64,000 nt of DNA from Agapanthus africanus. Lineage: Eukaryota > Streptophyta > Magnoliopsida > Asparagales > Amaryllidaceae. This document shows positions 34,209-46,245 of the stretch, in pieces. Numbering within the stretch: position 1 is the first letter of the stretch; each line of letters starts with the position of its first letter. Both the position numbers and the translations under genes were made by a program. The notes under the pieces are model-generated. The model saw only the letters and a program-made list of their open reading frames with translations, did no database searches and was not told the origin of the DNA. The stretch lies in contig JASDDO010000006.1 of assembly GCA_030015575.1 (NCBI GenBank), positions 373,758,137-373,822,136 of the forward strand, read 5' to 3'.

Positions 34209-35790
34209 AATTCCATGAATTCCAAATTCTCAAAACGTGACTATATCCAAGCTCCATAAAATAATCAAATTGTTCTACTACCTCAAATTCCACAAAGCTT
34301 CAAATCCTAAACTTTCACAAAAAAATCCCCAAATGGAAATCAAATCCAAAATCGACATCCACTGCGTTAAACTAGAACCAAATAAAATTGACCTCTAAAT
34401 TGTGAAAATGGAACCGAATTAAACCTAAATTCGATCTTTAGGTCCTTAAACTAGAACAAAATCAAATCAACCAATTTTCAGAATATTCCACAAAATTCTT
34501 TCAAATTCCCAAAATATCTCAAACCTCTAAAAAATTCCTAAATTGTCCAAATTCCACAAATTCTAAACTTTCCTCAATATATATCAAATTCAACATAGTC
34601 TTAGATTCTCTAAATATCTCCGAACTCCGTTTCTATATTCCCCAATACCGTAAAAACCAAATTTTCAAGACATCTTTAATTTTATTAATTACCCAAATTC
34701 TCTAAACTATCCTAAACTTTCACAAAAAATTCTTAAAATACAAATCAAATCCAAAATCGATATCAACGTCGTTAAACTGGACCAAATCAAATTGACCTCT
34801 AAGTTCTTAAACCGGAACCACATCAAAAAAATATCTTTAACTTTCACAAAAAATACGAAAATCCTAAATCAACATCTACGTCCTTAAACTAGAACAAAAT
34901 CAAATCGACCAATTTTCAGGATATTCCACCAAATTCTTTTAAATTCCCTAAATATCTCTAAACTTCATAAAATTCCTAAACTGTCTGAATATCCCAAATT
35001 CCACAAATTCTAAACTTTTCTAAATATATATCAAACTCAACATAGTCTTAGATTCAATAAATATCTCCAAACTTCATAAAATTTCTAAATTCTCAAATAC
35101 CCAAATTCTCAAGACATCTTTAATTTCATTAATTACCCAAATTCTCTAAAACATCCTAAACTTTCATTGAAAATTCTAAAAATACAAATCAAATCCAAAA
35201 TCAACATCCACGTCGTTAAACTGCAACCAAATCAAATTGACCTCTAAGTTCTTAAACAGGAACAAAATCAAATAAATTTCAAGATAATCCTCAAATTCCC
35301 TAAATATCGCCAAGTTTTATAAAATTCCCAAATTGTCCAAATATCGCAAATTAAACAAATTCTAAAATTCTCAAAATATATTGAATTCCAGAGATTATTA
35401 GATATCCTAAATATCTTGAAACTCCATATAATTCCTAATTCCTAAATTCTCCAATTCTATAAATTCCAAATTCTCAAAACATGTCTAATTCCAATAATTT
35501 TCCAAATTCTCTAAAATATCCTAAACTTTCACAAAAAATTCCCAAAATGCAAATCAAATCCAAAATCGACATCCACAGCTCTAAACTGGAACCAAATCAA
35601 ATCTAAATTCAATATCTACGCCAAATCAAATTCAAGTCGATATCTATAATTCGATAAACTAGAACCAAAACAAATCCAAATTCGATCTTTAAATTGTTAT
35701 ACTGGAAGCCAAACCAAGTTCTAGCTTGACTGCTGCATCGTAGAACTGAAACCAAATCAAACCAAACACTAAGGCGATAAGCAGGCTTAT

Positions 35791-36689
35791 TTGCTTCCAG
35801 TCCAAAGATATAAGCAGCTCACAAAACTAAACTAGGAAAAACATAACCCAATATTCTTGCAATAACGCTTGCCAATTCAATTGTCGAAAATAATTGATAT
35901 ACCAGGCTCGAACCATTGACACGTGAGATATTGAACCGGAAGAATGAAATAAGATAATATTATTGACCTGTACATTTACCAAGATCTGGTCATATTCCTA
36001 CAAGTATTATACTAAAATACATGAATCTCTTGGAATATTTTATTTTTGATGAAATATGTGCATACATTGAACCACTGTGTTCATGAACACTCATCTGAAT
36101 CATACTTATCATACAAGGGATTTATTTGGTGACAATCCACATCTTACTTTTTCTGGTAACAAGGATAAAAATGCATCTATATGCTAATATTTAGTGAGAC
36201 TTGGGAGGACGCACTTGTCATTTTCTACTCGGCGCAAATATTATCAAAAGATAGGTTGGGGCATATGGAGTTGGGGTCTCAATCACAATGAGTGTTTCAA
36301 CTCCAGAGGCTGAGTCACTAACTACGGGGTTTCATTGCGACAACCACCGCTATTAGGTTCAGATTTCAATCCAATTTTTTAATGGTCATGAAGGTAAATT
36401 ATTTATTCTTAATTCATTCTCCATTTAAGCTTGAACATGGTTCAGCTTGCAAATAATATTGGCTCAATAGTCTTCTCGCTCTCATCTTGTTTCCATCCTG
36501 AGTTCCTCATCAATAATATTACTCTTACCGTCCTCTTCGTTTCTGTCAATGTACATACACTAGATTTTGAACACTTCGTGCACATGCAATTTGTCCTAAA
36601 AACATGATATATCTTTCTCTAAATCAATATAATGGCATGTTCTCACTATACATATATACTACTTATTTGAGGTATCCATTGACCGTCGT
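35791..36689. other. Unassigned spacer, no gene seen
   Basis: The array stops here. About 900 bp of ordinary AT-rich DNA follow, without repeats, long frames or element ends that I recognise. Confidence 0.5.
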
Positions 36690-36985
36690 TGTTTACCGCC
36701 GAAAACAGGATCGAACTGGGATTGATCGGCTTGCCTGAATTTTGGAGACAGATGCAATTTATACATATACATCCATTTCTCCGAAGATACCAAGTTGGTC
36801 TATGGCACCATATATCGGAGATTTGGACAAATGCAACCGTTGTAGCAGATTTTATCAGATCCTCCCTCATTTGTGAGGGATTTTTGATTGTGTGGACGTT
36901 TTCTCCTGCAGACGCAAGCCGCTGCAATTAATTCGATAACCACTTTCTCCTGCTACAGTAGTTCATTTCGTATCGTGTTTTATTT
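36690..36985 (-). repeat. Diverged fragment of the T-family LTR end, reverse
   Basis: It starts TGTTTACCGCCGAAAA and then follows the order of 61919-62215: TCTCCGAAGAT, CAAGTTG, TATGGCACC, ATATCGGAG, GAGGGATTTTTGATTGTG, CCTGCAG and ACTTTCTCCT. It is thus a decayed minus-strand copy of the last ~300 bp of the T1 LTR. More diverged than T1 or T2, hence older. Confidence 0.75.
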
Positions 36986-36988
36986 TGA

Positions 36989-37054
<66 letters not shown>
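36986..37054. repeat. (TA)n tract in a perfect palindrome
   Basis: About 30 TA steps are bounded by TTTTGATGAT on the left and ATCATCAAAA on the right, making a long palindrome at the junction between the T-family LTR fragment and LTR E. Confidence 0.9.
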
Positions 37055-38507
37055 TCAAAATATCTATTTTTTGTGATAATATAAATATTCCAACTTTTCT
37101 AAATCACAAGAATCACTTTACAGGAAAATACCATGCAATTCCATACAAGTTCATTATTACAAATAAATACCCTATATTATGAAAATTATGTCTTATTCAC
37201 TAGAAATGACACATATATAAAATCTACATCTATGAAAACTCTAAAGAAAATAATTAAATACTTGGGGTGTATTTTGAAAATTATACAAAAGTATTTTTAT
37301 ATATAACCCCCTCAAGTTCTATAAATTACAATAAGGATAGGTTTAAGCGGGACCAATCTCTTGAGCCTCAGGGAGCCGGAGAAGTGGGTGCTTACCTATT
37401 TAAGGTAAACAACTTAACAAACGGTGTTATCAACACGGTAATCGTTTTTGAAAAAGACACAAATCCTGCCGCCCATGTGTAGCGGTTACCGATAACATCA
37501 AAACCTAATTCAGGACTTCAATTTCTTTTCTAATTGTTTTGACTCAGACTGAGTCTCATTATAATAATCTGATTTGAATATGATTCAAGTATCCAAACTA
37601 CAATTCAACATGAATTCATGAATCTATATATTCAATCTATCAATTTATACAACTTGGCCGAACTGAACCATGGATATACTTCCATTTACATGATTCTCCA
37701 ATTACATCCATTTACATGATTATCCAGTACATCCATTTCCATTTATACGATATTATGGTTTCGGTAAGTCTTCTTTTTACAACACAAGTCATCCATCTAT
37801 GTACAACAATACAAACAAGATATCGCGGGGTTTATAAATGGGTAGACTGGTACAGAATATGTTAAAGGTGGCACGAGCTGGTCGCTTAAGACATAATTAC
37901 ATCCATGTTGTTGTTCCGTGGTATTATCGACGGAGCCTTGTATTCCATTTTCCTTTAGTCTCTGGCATATAGAGACTCCTCTCGTATACATTGGCCTCTT
38001 CTGTACCAAGCTACAAACAACATCGTTAACACTGAATATAACATTATAACAATATAATACAACTTTAAAAGTTACACTCTCTCTGTCTATTCTACTTCTC
38101 CCTTATCTTTGGGACTTACCGAGCGATTGTTCACTGACGACATTCCTATTTCTCTTCTTTTTTGAAATGTTGTCAGGAGGACCCGACACTGAGGAATATG
38201 AGACCAGTCAGGAGCAATTGGAGCAGGCCCGTGAGCAGTACACCGAAGACCCAGAGCTGTAGCCACTTGTACTATTCCCATTTACATTTCTGTTATGCCA
38301 CTGTTTAGGTATTGCTTTCATTATATGTATTTACTTTTCCATGTAATGTAAAAGAATGTTAATAAATAAAGTTGATGTTCATTACATTTGTCTCATGTGT
38401 ATATTTCTTTTATATTGCTTAGACACGCTTAGCGTGTTTACTTCAGAGTAAATACGTAGCGCCCTCGTCGCGTCCTCTGCCCGTACTCTAGGAAGCGGGG
38501 CGTGACA
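37055..38507 (+). repeat. LTR E: 3' part of a copy-B-family LTR
   Basis: Matches the last ~1.45 kb of the B and C LTRs (for example the GGTTTAAGCGG, GGGACTTACCGAGCGA and AATAAATAAAG blocks) and ends GCGGGGCGTGACA. The sequence after it is not the family's leader, so this is a 3' or solo LTR end. It carries the longest version of the acidic end frame (38177-38262). Confidence 0.82.
38177..38262 (+). other. Acidic end frame in LTR E
   Basis: After GTTGTCAG an open stretch of 28 codons, rich in Glu, Gln and Asp, ends TEDPEL-stop. It aligns with 16900-16973 and 24659-24732. The relatives in copy C (44279 on, 48754 on) are less well kept. Confidence 0.45.
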
Positions 38508-38519
38508 GTTTCCTTTGAC

Positions 38520-41500
38520 CAGAAGTTTTGTCGAAGAAGGCTGTGAAGTTTGCCAAGCTTGATGATCCATTCGGGTTTGGCTTGGACAAGTTGCTGACTG
38601 CTGATGCGGATTTGAAGCAGTTTTTTATTCCGGACACCCCCATTGTCCCGTTTGCAGAAATTGCTGCTCCAGACATTAATGAGGAAACATTTTTCGTGGG
38701 CTTCATTAGCTTGTGGCTCGGCTGGTTTGCACTCCCAATGCATTCTCGATACATGAGACCGTCTGTCTTCTATCTGGCTCATCGTATTGTGGCAGGAACG
38801 CATATAGCCATTGGAGCTGCGGGATTGGCTCATTTGTATAATGTCCTAAGTATGGCGGCTGACACCACCCAGCCGGGTGTAAGGCCCTTAAATCTCCCTC
38901 TCCATTATTTCACATCATGGATAAAGATGCATGTATTGGATGCCTTCGGTGTGCATAAGAGACTAAAATTTTATAAAGGGTATAATTTCCACCGGGTCTT
39001 GTAATTGATCGACGCTTCTTCTCCGGATCCAACATAACAAGAGGCTCAGCGGTTGCTTCTACCTCCGCGTAAGGTTGGGGATAGCATGAATTTTGTTGAT
39101 AGGGTCCTGACTATTGGTAAAACCCTCTAAAGTGGTCCATCCGCTTCATGACGTATTCAAGGATAAAGTTTCTGCTTTGAAGGCCAGGGAAATTGTACAT
39201 TTGTATTCCATCAGGCCGGGGTTTTTAGTATTCAAGCAAAATGCTTCGGTGCTGTGAGGTATAACCCGCATCATTTCGCTCAACAGTTAGGCTATAACCA
39301 AGGTGTCCCCCTTGAAGCGTTTCTTGTCGATCTGATTGCTTCAGAGGAGAGCGTTCACAATGTGGTCCACCATTTTATGCGACTGAATACGAGATCTTAT
39401 TTTCTGATTGTTGAACCTAGTCGTATTCTGAATGCCTCAAATGCCTATATAGCCTGATATCAGTATGCGACGGGTGCAGTTATCAAAGAAGAGAGGCGGA
39501 TGCTCCTTGATCACAAAGATTCCGTCCCGGGTAGTAACCCTGCGGTCTCGCTGAAATAACGCACAGTCGTCCTCCCTTCCTTAAGAGGGACCGATGCGGT
39601 ACTAGTTCCGCGTGTCTTTCTAATGGTGTTGAGGGCTAAGCTACAACCCGATGTGACGCCTACAATGGTTTCCGAGTTAGACATTGGCTTGGACATTGGA
39701 AGATACCGCCCCAAGATGCAGACAAAAAGAAAGCTTTTATCGTCGGGAGTTGCTCTTGGTTCGCAAAAGAAAAAGAAATCTATGTTTTCGGCCGACATTG
39801 TCTTTGGTCAAGAGCCGCATGCTCCCTATAGCGAAGGCTTGTCAGAGTACGGGACCATTGACGATCTTTTTCGTCCTGAAGCTTTTGTCGACGAGAATGC
39901 GGCGACTGATCTTCAGGCCGCTCTTGAGCCTTCTGAATGATTGTCCCGTGAGCAAGCAGCACTTGCTGCCCTTGCAGAGTCGGGTACGCATCATTTATAC
40001 TTTTTGTATATTTTAGGGTAAAAATGTTATTGCACTTTATTAACACTCCTTTCTTAACAGGCATCTCTACTGAAGAGGCTTTTCTGGCGTTCATCAAAAC
40101 ATACGAGGAAGAGGAGAAGCTTCGTAGGCCTTGGTATGATTTATTTTATGACGCTCTTAAAATATTTTTGGCTCATTTTGCCCACACCTTGACTCCTTTC
40201 TCTTCATTATAGGAACCACCATAGCTAGTGCTATTTTGAGTGAAGTGCCATCTTTGGGCGTTAGCGCAGAGGATATTCCTCCCCCTACGGCCCCTATAGA
40301 ATCTTCAGAGCTGCCGACTATTGTTCAGGCCACCTCTGGGCCACTACGGGAAGCGTCGTTAAGCTGCCGATGATGGATATTTTAGCAGATCCAGAGGCTG
40401 AGTCTGATTCAGATGAAGATCTTCCTTTGTTGGTGGTTCTGGAGAGATCCCTTCGTACGACTAAGACCGAGAGGAAACGTTGGAAGCGCGAAGCGAGGGA
40501 GCGTCAGGCAAGCTTGGCCACAGGTGCAGGTTCCAGTGAAATACAAACCCCTGATGCTCCCATGGAGGACATCCCCTTGCCTTGTCAACTGCTCACAGGC
40601 AGGTCGCGCATGCAGCTCGTGAAAAGGTTGAGCATTTACTTCAAGGTGAGACATCGCACGATACTTTAATGAAACCTGGTAGGACTTATTTATTTTTCCA
40701 AGTTTCTTTGCATAGCTACTTATTAGAATGATAACATTCCCCTTTTTTGAATGATACAGGAGGGACAAGTTCAGATGCCGGGGCTATGGATGAGATGGCA
40801 GTATCTGAGGATTCAGGGACGGAGGGCCTTCATTTTGAGTCTAATATTGCTCCAACTACTATTCCTTCTCCCGGTGGATCTCCAGTATCCACAGGTAATG
40901 CTAGCATAGCGAAAACCCTTATTGATTTGGGAGACGAGGGCGCAGATTTTGAATCTGTCTCCTCTGTGGTAGTGGAAGTCGAAGAGGCTATCGCGATTAG
41001 TGATGCTCTAGACACAGTCATGGTTCCCGCACCGTCGGTTCTCATGAAACCTGCAGGTATCTTCTGTGATATTACTTTCGGCCCCTTATTTCTGATAGAC
41101 ACATTTGCTAATGTTTTCTCTATTTCTGGTATAGGCACGGTAAACCTTGGCGATCTGCTGATTGAAGAACTCTTGTCAGCTATTACCATGACAATTACTA
41201 CCCCACTCATCTCTTTTGCATCTCCCTGAGTTTTCTCGGGCTCAGCGATGGAAGGTAATTTTCTTTCAAAATTTTTTATTACTTCGTTTCAATATCGATA
41301 TTACTCCTTAGATTGATTTCTTAAAGTATATTGTCGTAACTTGTAGAAGTGCTATTCAACCATCTGTGGCAAATGTTAGCCTCGCACTTCGCCTTCCAAT
41401 CGGGATCTGTCCCTCCTTCTGGCATTGGTTAGTATATTTTTCATTTCTTATTTCATTTTTCTACGAGCAATCCTTCTCTAATAATCTTTTTCCCGTACTG

Positions 41501-42060
41501 ACTACAGTCTTACGGCTTGAAGGAGAAGACGAACAAATGGCTGAGCCCTCTATGCTCCCCGATTTGCCGCTTTCAACTATTGGTGGGTTAGATCTTATTC
41601 ACTTTTTTCAATTTTAGGCTGAGATATGACCCGTCTTTGTACATATCTTATTTTGTAGCAGCTCCACTAGTTTTGGTTCCTTTTGAGTTCCGCATTTCTA
41701 TGCCCGCAGGGCCTTTTGCTAAACGCCAATATTCCAGAGGCGCAACAAATAGTAGGTGCAGGCTAAGAGAATTTATTGAAGACCTTAATGTCGAGGCTCT
41801 CATTTTTGCTGCGGACTTTGCGGATGAAGTTAATCCTATACTGGAAACTCTTGTGACTTTCCATAATGAAGATTTCGTCCGCATCTGGTTTGATTATTAT
41901 AAGCAAATCGAGGCTTGCCTCCATGAGATCGAGCGCAAACATCTTACGCCTGAGGCATTATCCTCAAAGCCTCAATTGATCGCGTGGATCGAACAATGTG
42001 CCGCTCTCATTCAATATTACGAGCAGAAACTGATCCTGAAGTAGAAAGAGCATGAAACGG
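38520..42060 (+). pseudogene. Plant mobile domain (PMD) extra ORF, exon-like blocks
   Basis: The first block (to 39003) has the PMD core: ETFFVGFISLWLGWFALP, then RPSVFYLAHRIVAGTHIAIG and LAHLYN. FGAVRYNPHHFAQQLGYNQG near 39240-39310 and a C-terminal SNAY motif near 39440 are also typical of TE-borne PMD proteins. Later blocks are acidic (39623-39940, 40370-40670, 40747-41050). The last (41697-42044) is a helical, coiled-coil-like segment. Short T-rich gaps of about 80 bp with GT and AG ends (for example near 40680-40760 and 41058-41133) look like introns. PMD proteins include host silencing factors (MAIN/MAIL1) and TE-encoded forms; context favours the latter. Broken, N-terminus missing at LTR E. 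Confidence 0.6.
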
Positions 42061-42490
42061 CTTTTAACGAGTCAAGACAATTACATGCTCAAGTAGAAGC
42101 GAATGCTGCGCGGCTCCAAGTTATCTTTGAAAACCTTTAACGATGCATTTCTGTAAGAATAGCGCCGAAGCGGGACCTTGACTCTATCGAGCGAGGAATG
42201 TGAGGTTTCGAAGTTGCTAAGCGGGAAATTTCTAAGAAGATTTCTTCGTGCTTACAACAACGAGTTCAAATCGAAGCAATACTAGCCGCAATAGTGGAGC
42301 GCAAGAATGAGCTCCGGCAGAAGAATGTGCAGGTCACCGCTTTATTAAAAGCCCCGCCATTTTAAAGGCTACAATTGTATCCCTTTTTCTTTACAAATTG
42401 CATCTTTCAAACATTTTGATTCATGAATAAAGAATATTAATTTTTTTATTCGCATGCACCCTTCTGTTTTTTGATGTCTTGATCTGGCGC
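42061..42490. other. 3' flank of the PMD ORF
   Basis: Reading frames here (about 42100-42365) continue a Glu/Lys/Arg-rich helical pattern but are not clean. AATAAAGAATATT near 42427 could be a polyadenylation signal. Nothing else is seen. Confidence 0.35.
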
Positions 42491-42493
42491 GAA

Positions 42494-42650
42494 ATAGTTT
42501 ATGTACTCATTTCGGAGTTTATAGTTTATTCACTCATTTTGGAGTCTCTAGATTATTCACTCATTTCGGAGTCTCTAATTTATTCCACTTATTTCGGAGT
42601 TTTTAGTTTATGCACTCATTTCGGAGTGTTTTTAGTTTACATCCCTTGGG
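42494..42650. repeat. Minisatellite, ~28-30-bp unit, 5 copies
   Basis: Units of the type TTATTCACTCATTTCGGAGT plus a variable TCTAG-like tail. Confidence 0.8.
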
Positions 42651-43000
42651 TTTACAGGTAAACTTGCCCTAACGTTGGATGTAGATAACCTCCATTTTTT
42701 ATGGCAGGGATCTGTTAGGTTTGTGGTAATAGGGTTTTAGTCCATAGTACCATCACGTTGGTTGATGTATTCCTCGATATGCAGTCCTTAGGCTGCAGTT
42801 CGAGTAGCCTCGCGACTGTCGTGTCTCTGATCCCTTCTGAGACTGGACAAGATATCTTCAAGTAATTTTCTTAGGTTGGTGTATATGTATTACCGTCGGA
42901 AGAACAAGCGTTAGGTATTTACCGTGATGCTTTGCACTTGAGCTTAGGCTTAATTTGGAGCTCCGATGAGTTATAACGTACCCTTCTGGGATGGGATGAT
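42651..43000. other. Unassigned spacer between minisatellites
   Basis: No gene or clear repeat is seen. It lies within the presumed noncoding 3' region of the Tat-lineage element. Confidence 0.4.
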
Positions 43001-43420
43001 CTCCAATGGTGTTTAGACTTTGTATGTATTGTCGTGAAGACCCGAAACTAGGAATATGCCGTCACTTCATTTTTGCTTTGATGATGTCACATCGATTCTT
43101 TGATGAAGTAGGGTAGACATCCGTATGACCTTTATGTTGTATGTATTGCAATTGAGATCTGGAGTAAAGAATATGCCGTTGCTCCAATTTCATTTGATAG
43201 TTGCGTCCGCCCACTGCTGAAGTGAGGAACGTCCAGATGATCTCTAGGTTGTAGATGTTGCCATCGAGATCTAGAGTTAGGATTTTGCCGTCACTCTATT
43301 TTTATTTGACCTTTGGGTCCTTGTTGACATCACGTCTGTATTTTATTGAAGTAGGAAGGACGTCAAAATAGTCTCTAGGATGTAGACGTGCCATCAAGAC
43401 TTGGTTTTTCTTTTGACGAA
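43001..43420. repeat. Diverged ~115-120-bp tandem repeat, about 3.5 units
   Basis: Each unit holds a block like TTGCCATCGAGATCTAGAGT, one like ATGCCGTCACTC, and one like GAAGTAGGGTAGACATC. Units are considerably diverged, so the array is old. Confidence 0.65.
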
Positions 43421-43559
43421 GTGTGGTAGGAAAATACGGTTCCTTTTCTTTCATTTATGCCCATGGATTGTATACAAGAGTCAATATGGACCTACTTGCA
43501 GAACAGAAATTTTTTATTTTGTTTTATATATATTTTTTATTTCTGCGATACTCTATCTT

Positions 43560-43910
43560 TTCAGCTTTTATACCGCGAAAGTCGTGATTGCCCAATCATT
43601 TCAGCTATTTTTCGTGGTGCCCAATCATTTCGGCCATATCATTTTTTTTATATTTTTACTCGCTGCTTTTTTATTGCGAGTTGCCCCATCATTTCGGCTT
43701 TTTTTACTCGCTGAGTTTTATTACAAGTCAGGAACTTGAGATCGGATGTCAATCTTAGCATTAGCATCGCTGCAACTAGAATATTACCAGGAGAGAATCA
43801 TCATTTACCGTGAAAAGACTTAAAGTTTGATACATGTTTAGGCATCAGTATCGCTACAACTGGGATATTTCCAAGAGTGAATCATCATTTGCCTTTGTCG
43901 ATTCGAACAA
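43560..43910. repeat. Two further short repeats
   Basis: CCCAATCATTTCGGC-type units with TTTTTACTCGCTG spacers occupy 43590-43720. A ~91-bp direct repeat around GCATCGCTGCAACTAG and GAATCATCATTT follows at 43748-43910. Confidence 0.65.
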
Positions 43911-43961
43911 AGGTGGCTTAGCAAACAGGGTTAGGATCATGTCGACTAAGACTTTTTGACT

Positions 43962-44600
43962 TTATAAGCCATAACGGAATATGTTAAAGGAGGCACGAGG
44001 TGGTCACTTAAGACGTAATTACATCCATACCGTTGTTCCTTGGTATTTTCGACGAAGCCTTGTACTACGGGTTACCAAAGTCCACGGTGTAAGTTGGACT
44101 CCTCTCGTATACACTGGTATCTTCTGTACCAAGCTACAAACAACCGCGTTAACATTATAACCAAGTATCACCAATTATCCTCTCTTTCTGTCTATTCTAA
44201 TTCTCTCTTTCTTTGGGACTTACCGAGCGATTGTTCGCTAACGACATTCCTTTTCTTCTTTCTTTGGACTGTTGTCAGGAGGACCTGACTCTGAAGAGCT
44301 CGAGACCAGCCAGGAACACTTGGAGTAGTTTTAGAAGACCCTGAGCATTAGACTTTACTTGTACATACTTTTCATTTCAGTTATGCCATTGTTTAGGCAT
44401 CGCTTTCTACTCATATATTTACATTTCAGTTGTACCTGTAAAAGAATGTTTAATAAATAAAGTTGTTGTTCATTTACATTCCTGTCTCTTGTGTACTTTA
44501 CTTAGATTGCTTAGATACGCTTAGCGTGTTTACTTCTGAGTAAATACGTAGAGGGCCCCGCCACGTCCCTTCCCTATATATTGGGAAGCGGGGCGTGACA
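43962..44600 (+). repeat. Copy C 5' LTR, last ~640 bp
   Basis: It runs from about TTATAAGCCATAACGG to GGGGCGTGACA and matches 48430-49075, including the TTGGGACTTACCGAGCGA and AATAAATAAAG blocks. Confidence 0.8.
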
Positions 44601-44801
44601 AGTTTTGTTAGTGGCCCATGCAGGTCAGCTCTGTATAGACATGCAGATCAGTTCTGTATGAACATGCGGGTTAATTCTGCATGAAGTCCTAAGCAATATA
44701 ACATAAGAACCAGCAACTAAAAATATTCTTTACATATTCCTTGAATCTTCCAATTTCATATATTATGAATCTGTCCTAACCCAACTTTTTCTTTCAAGGT
44801 T

Positions 44802-46090
44802 ATGGATTCCCCAAGCAATACCAACACCAATGTCAACAAAACACCACCACCTCTACCACTTACACCTACCGTCGCTTTTCCAATCAATGAGCAGACGGTA
44901 CTGCTTGAGGTGATCCGCAGCCTCCTGGAGGGACAGCAGCAGCAAACTGCTATTTTGATGAACCGACCAGAAGCGGAAGCACCTGGGGTAAAACAATTTT
45001 GGGCCTTGCACCCCAATCAATTCTCAGGAAAAGAGAGCCCTCTAGAAGCGGAGGAGTAGGCTCAAAGTATTGAAGATAATCTGGCAGCGACACAAGTGCC
45101 AGAAATTGCTTGGGTTCAAGTTGCAAAGCTGCAGCTCACAGACAATGCCCGAGTCTGGTGGAAGGCGAAAGAAAGCCGTCTCACCCAACCGATCGAATGG
45201 AAGACCTTTCGTGATATGTTCGACGTAAAGTACTTCCCTAAGACTGCCAGATTCGACATGGAACAGCGGTTCATCCACTTACAACAGGGTTCAACGTGGA
45301 CCAAATCCGTGGATGAGTATGATGCTGAGTTTACCATGCTCAGTCGGTAAGATATGTATTAATATTTCGATTTTCAAATATCGCATACTACACAGCTAAC
45401 ACAATACTTTAACAGATTCGCGGCACACTTGATACCGACGGATGAGATCAGAGCCCGATGATTTCAACAAGGGTTAGATCCGGAGATCTAAGCTGCATTA
45501 GCTACAGGGGATTTCCCGACCTACGAGTTAGCTTAGAAAGCTGCCCGTCGATATGAAGCAGTAGTGAAGAAGAATGGCAGACCTCAATCTGCCGGAGTAA
45601 AACGCTCTGCCACTCAGATGGCAGGAGGAGCCTCTTCAAGGCCAACTGTTGAACCCAGGAGACCGGAAGAAACCAATAACCGGCCTAGTCCAGATTTTTG
45701 CTTCTAATGCAAGAAAAATGGACACTTGTGGAAGGACTGTAGGCACGCAAAAGGCCTGTGCTTAGTTTGTGGTGCATCCAATTACGGAATTGGAATCTGT
45801 CCTTATAGACGCAACTCAACTCACACACCCACCAACCACCCGCAGCGGCCAGCTATCCAGGCTCCTGTACCTTGTCTTGCTCTCCTATCTCCACCTCCAA
45901 GTGGACCTCCTGCACAACCTAATCGCCAATTCCATCAAGCACTGAGTTACATGCCACGAGAGCAGTAGAACATACCCCAAGGACAAAGGAATGTGCCTCC
46001 AGCTAGGATGAATGTACCTCAGCGTCAGGCTTTCACTTTAACAGTCGTAGAAGCCGAGACTAAAGACCAAGGTAACCCTGGTAATTCCCG
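44802..46090 (+). pseudogene. Copy C gag fossil with intron
   Basis: ATGGATTCCCC at 44802 starts a Pro/Thr-rich leader with EQTVLLEVIRSLLEGQQQQ. The Retrotrans_gag core (QVPEIAWVQVAKLQLTDNA, KYFPKTARFDMEQRFIHLQQ, SVDEYDAEF) runs to 45346. The intron is 45347-45415. The second part has the CCHC-type region (near 45690-45800) and a Pro-rich tail ending around 46075 with FTLTVVEAE, where the clade's protease would follow. The copy is broken, with several lesions. Confidence 0.8.
45347..45415 (+). other. 69-bp gag intron (copy C)
   Basis: GTAAGATATG to TTTAACAG, the same length and position as 17981-18049 in copy B, with the interior diverged but alignable. Confidence 0.85.
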
Positions 46091-46230
46091 CACCTCTTTC
46101 TCAATCTTACCAAAACTTTCGCATTCTTTCGTTCTTCGAAATATTTTTCATACACTATCAATAGTTCCATCACTAAATTGCTTTGAATCTGTTACACTTT
46201 CCTTCTACAAATTTTGAGGAAGAAATTTTT

Positions 46231-46245
46231 ATAAGGAGGGTAGAA
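46231..46245 (+). other. Polypurine tract of copy C
   Basis: ATAAGGAGGGTAGAA immediately precedes the 3' LTR TG at 46246. Confidence 0.85.

Larger units (their letters stand above)
24999..35790. repeat. G-poor A-rich tandem array, right part, ~1.25-kb higher-order unit
   Basis: Modules beginning near CGTTAAACTGGAACCAAATC recur in a fixed order of five types (for example those starting at about 28489, 28746, 29112, 29191 and 29280). The whole set repeats at about 1.2-1.29 kb (28489 to 29687; 29112 to 30366; 31796 to 33082 to 34352; 31995 to 33240). Between modules the sequence is made of AAATTCC-type words. G is rare on the + strand. Short minus-strand frames rich in Phe, Leu, Ile and Trp are compositional. 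No gene is supported. Inserts are annotated separately. Confidence 0.85.

Noticed and set aside
36888-37182. Ile-Tyr repeat frames
   Set aside because: Translation of the (TA)n tract.
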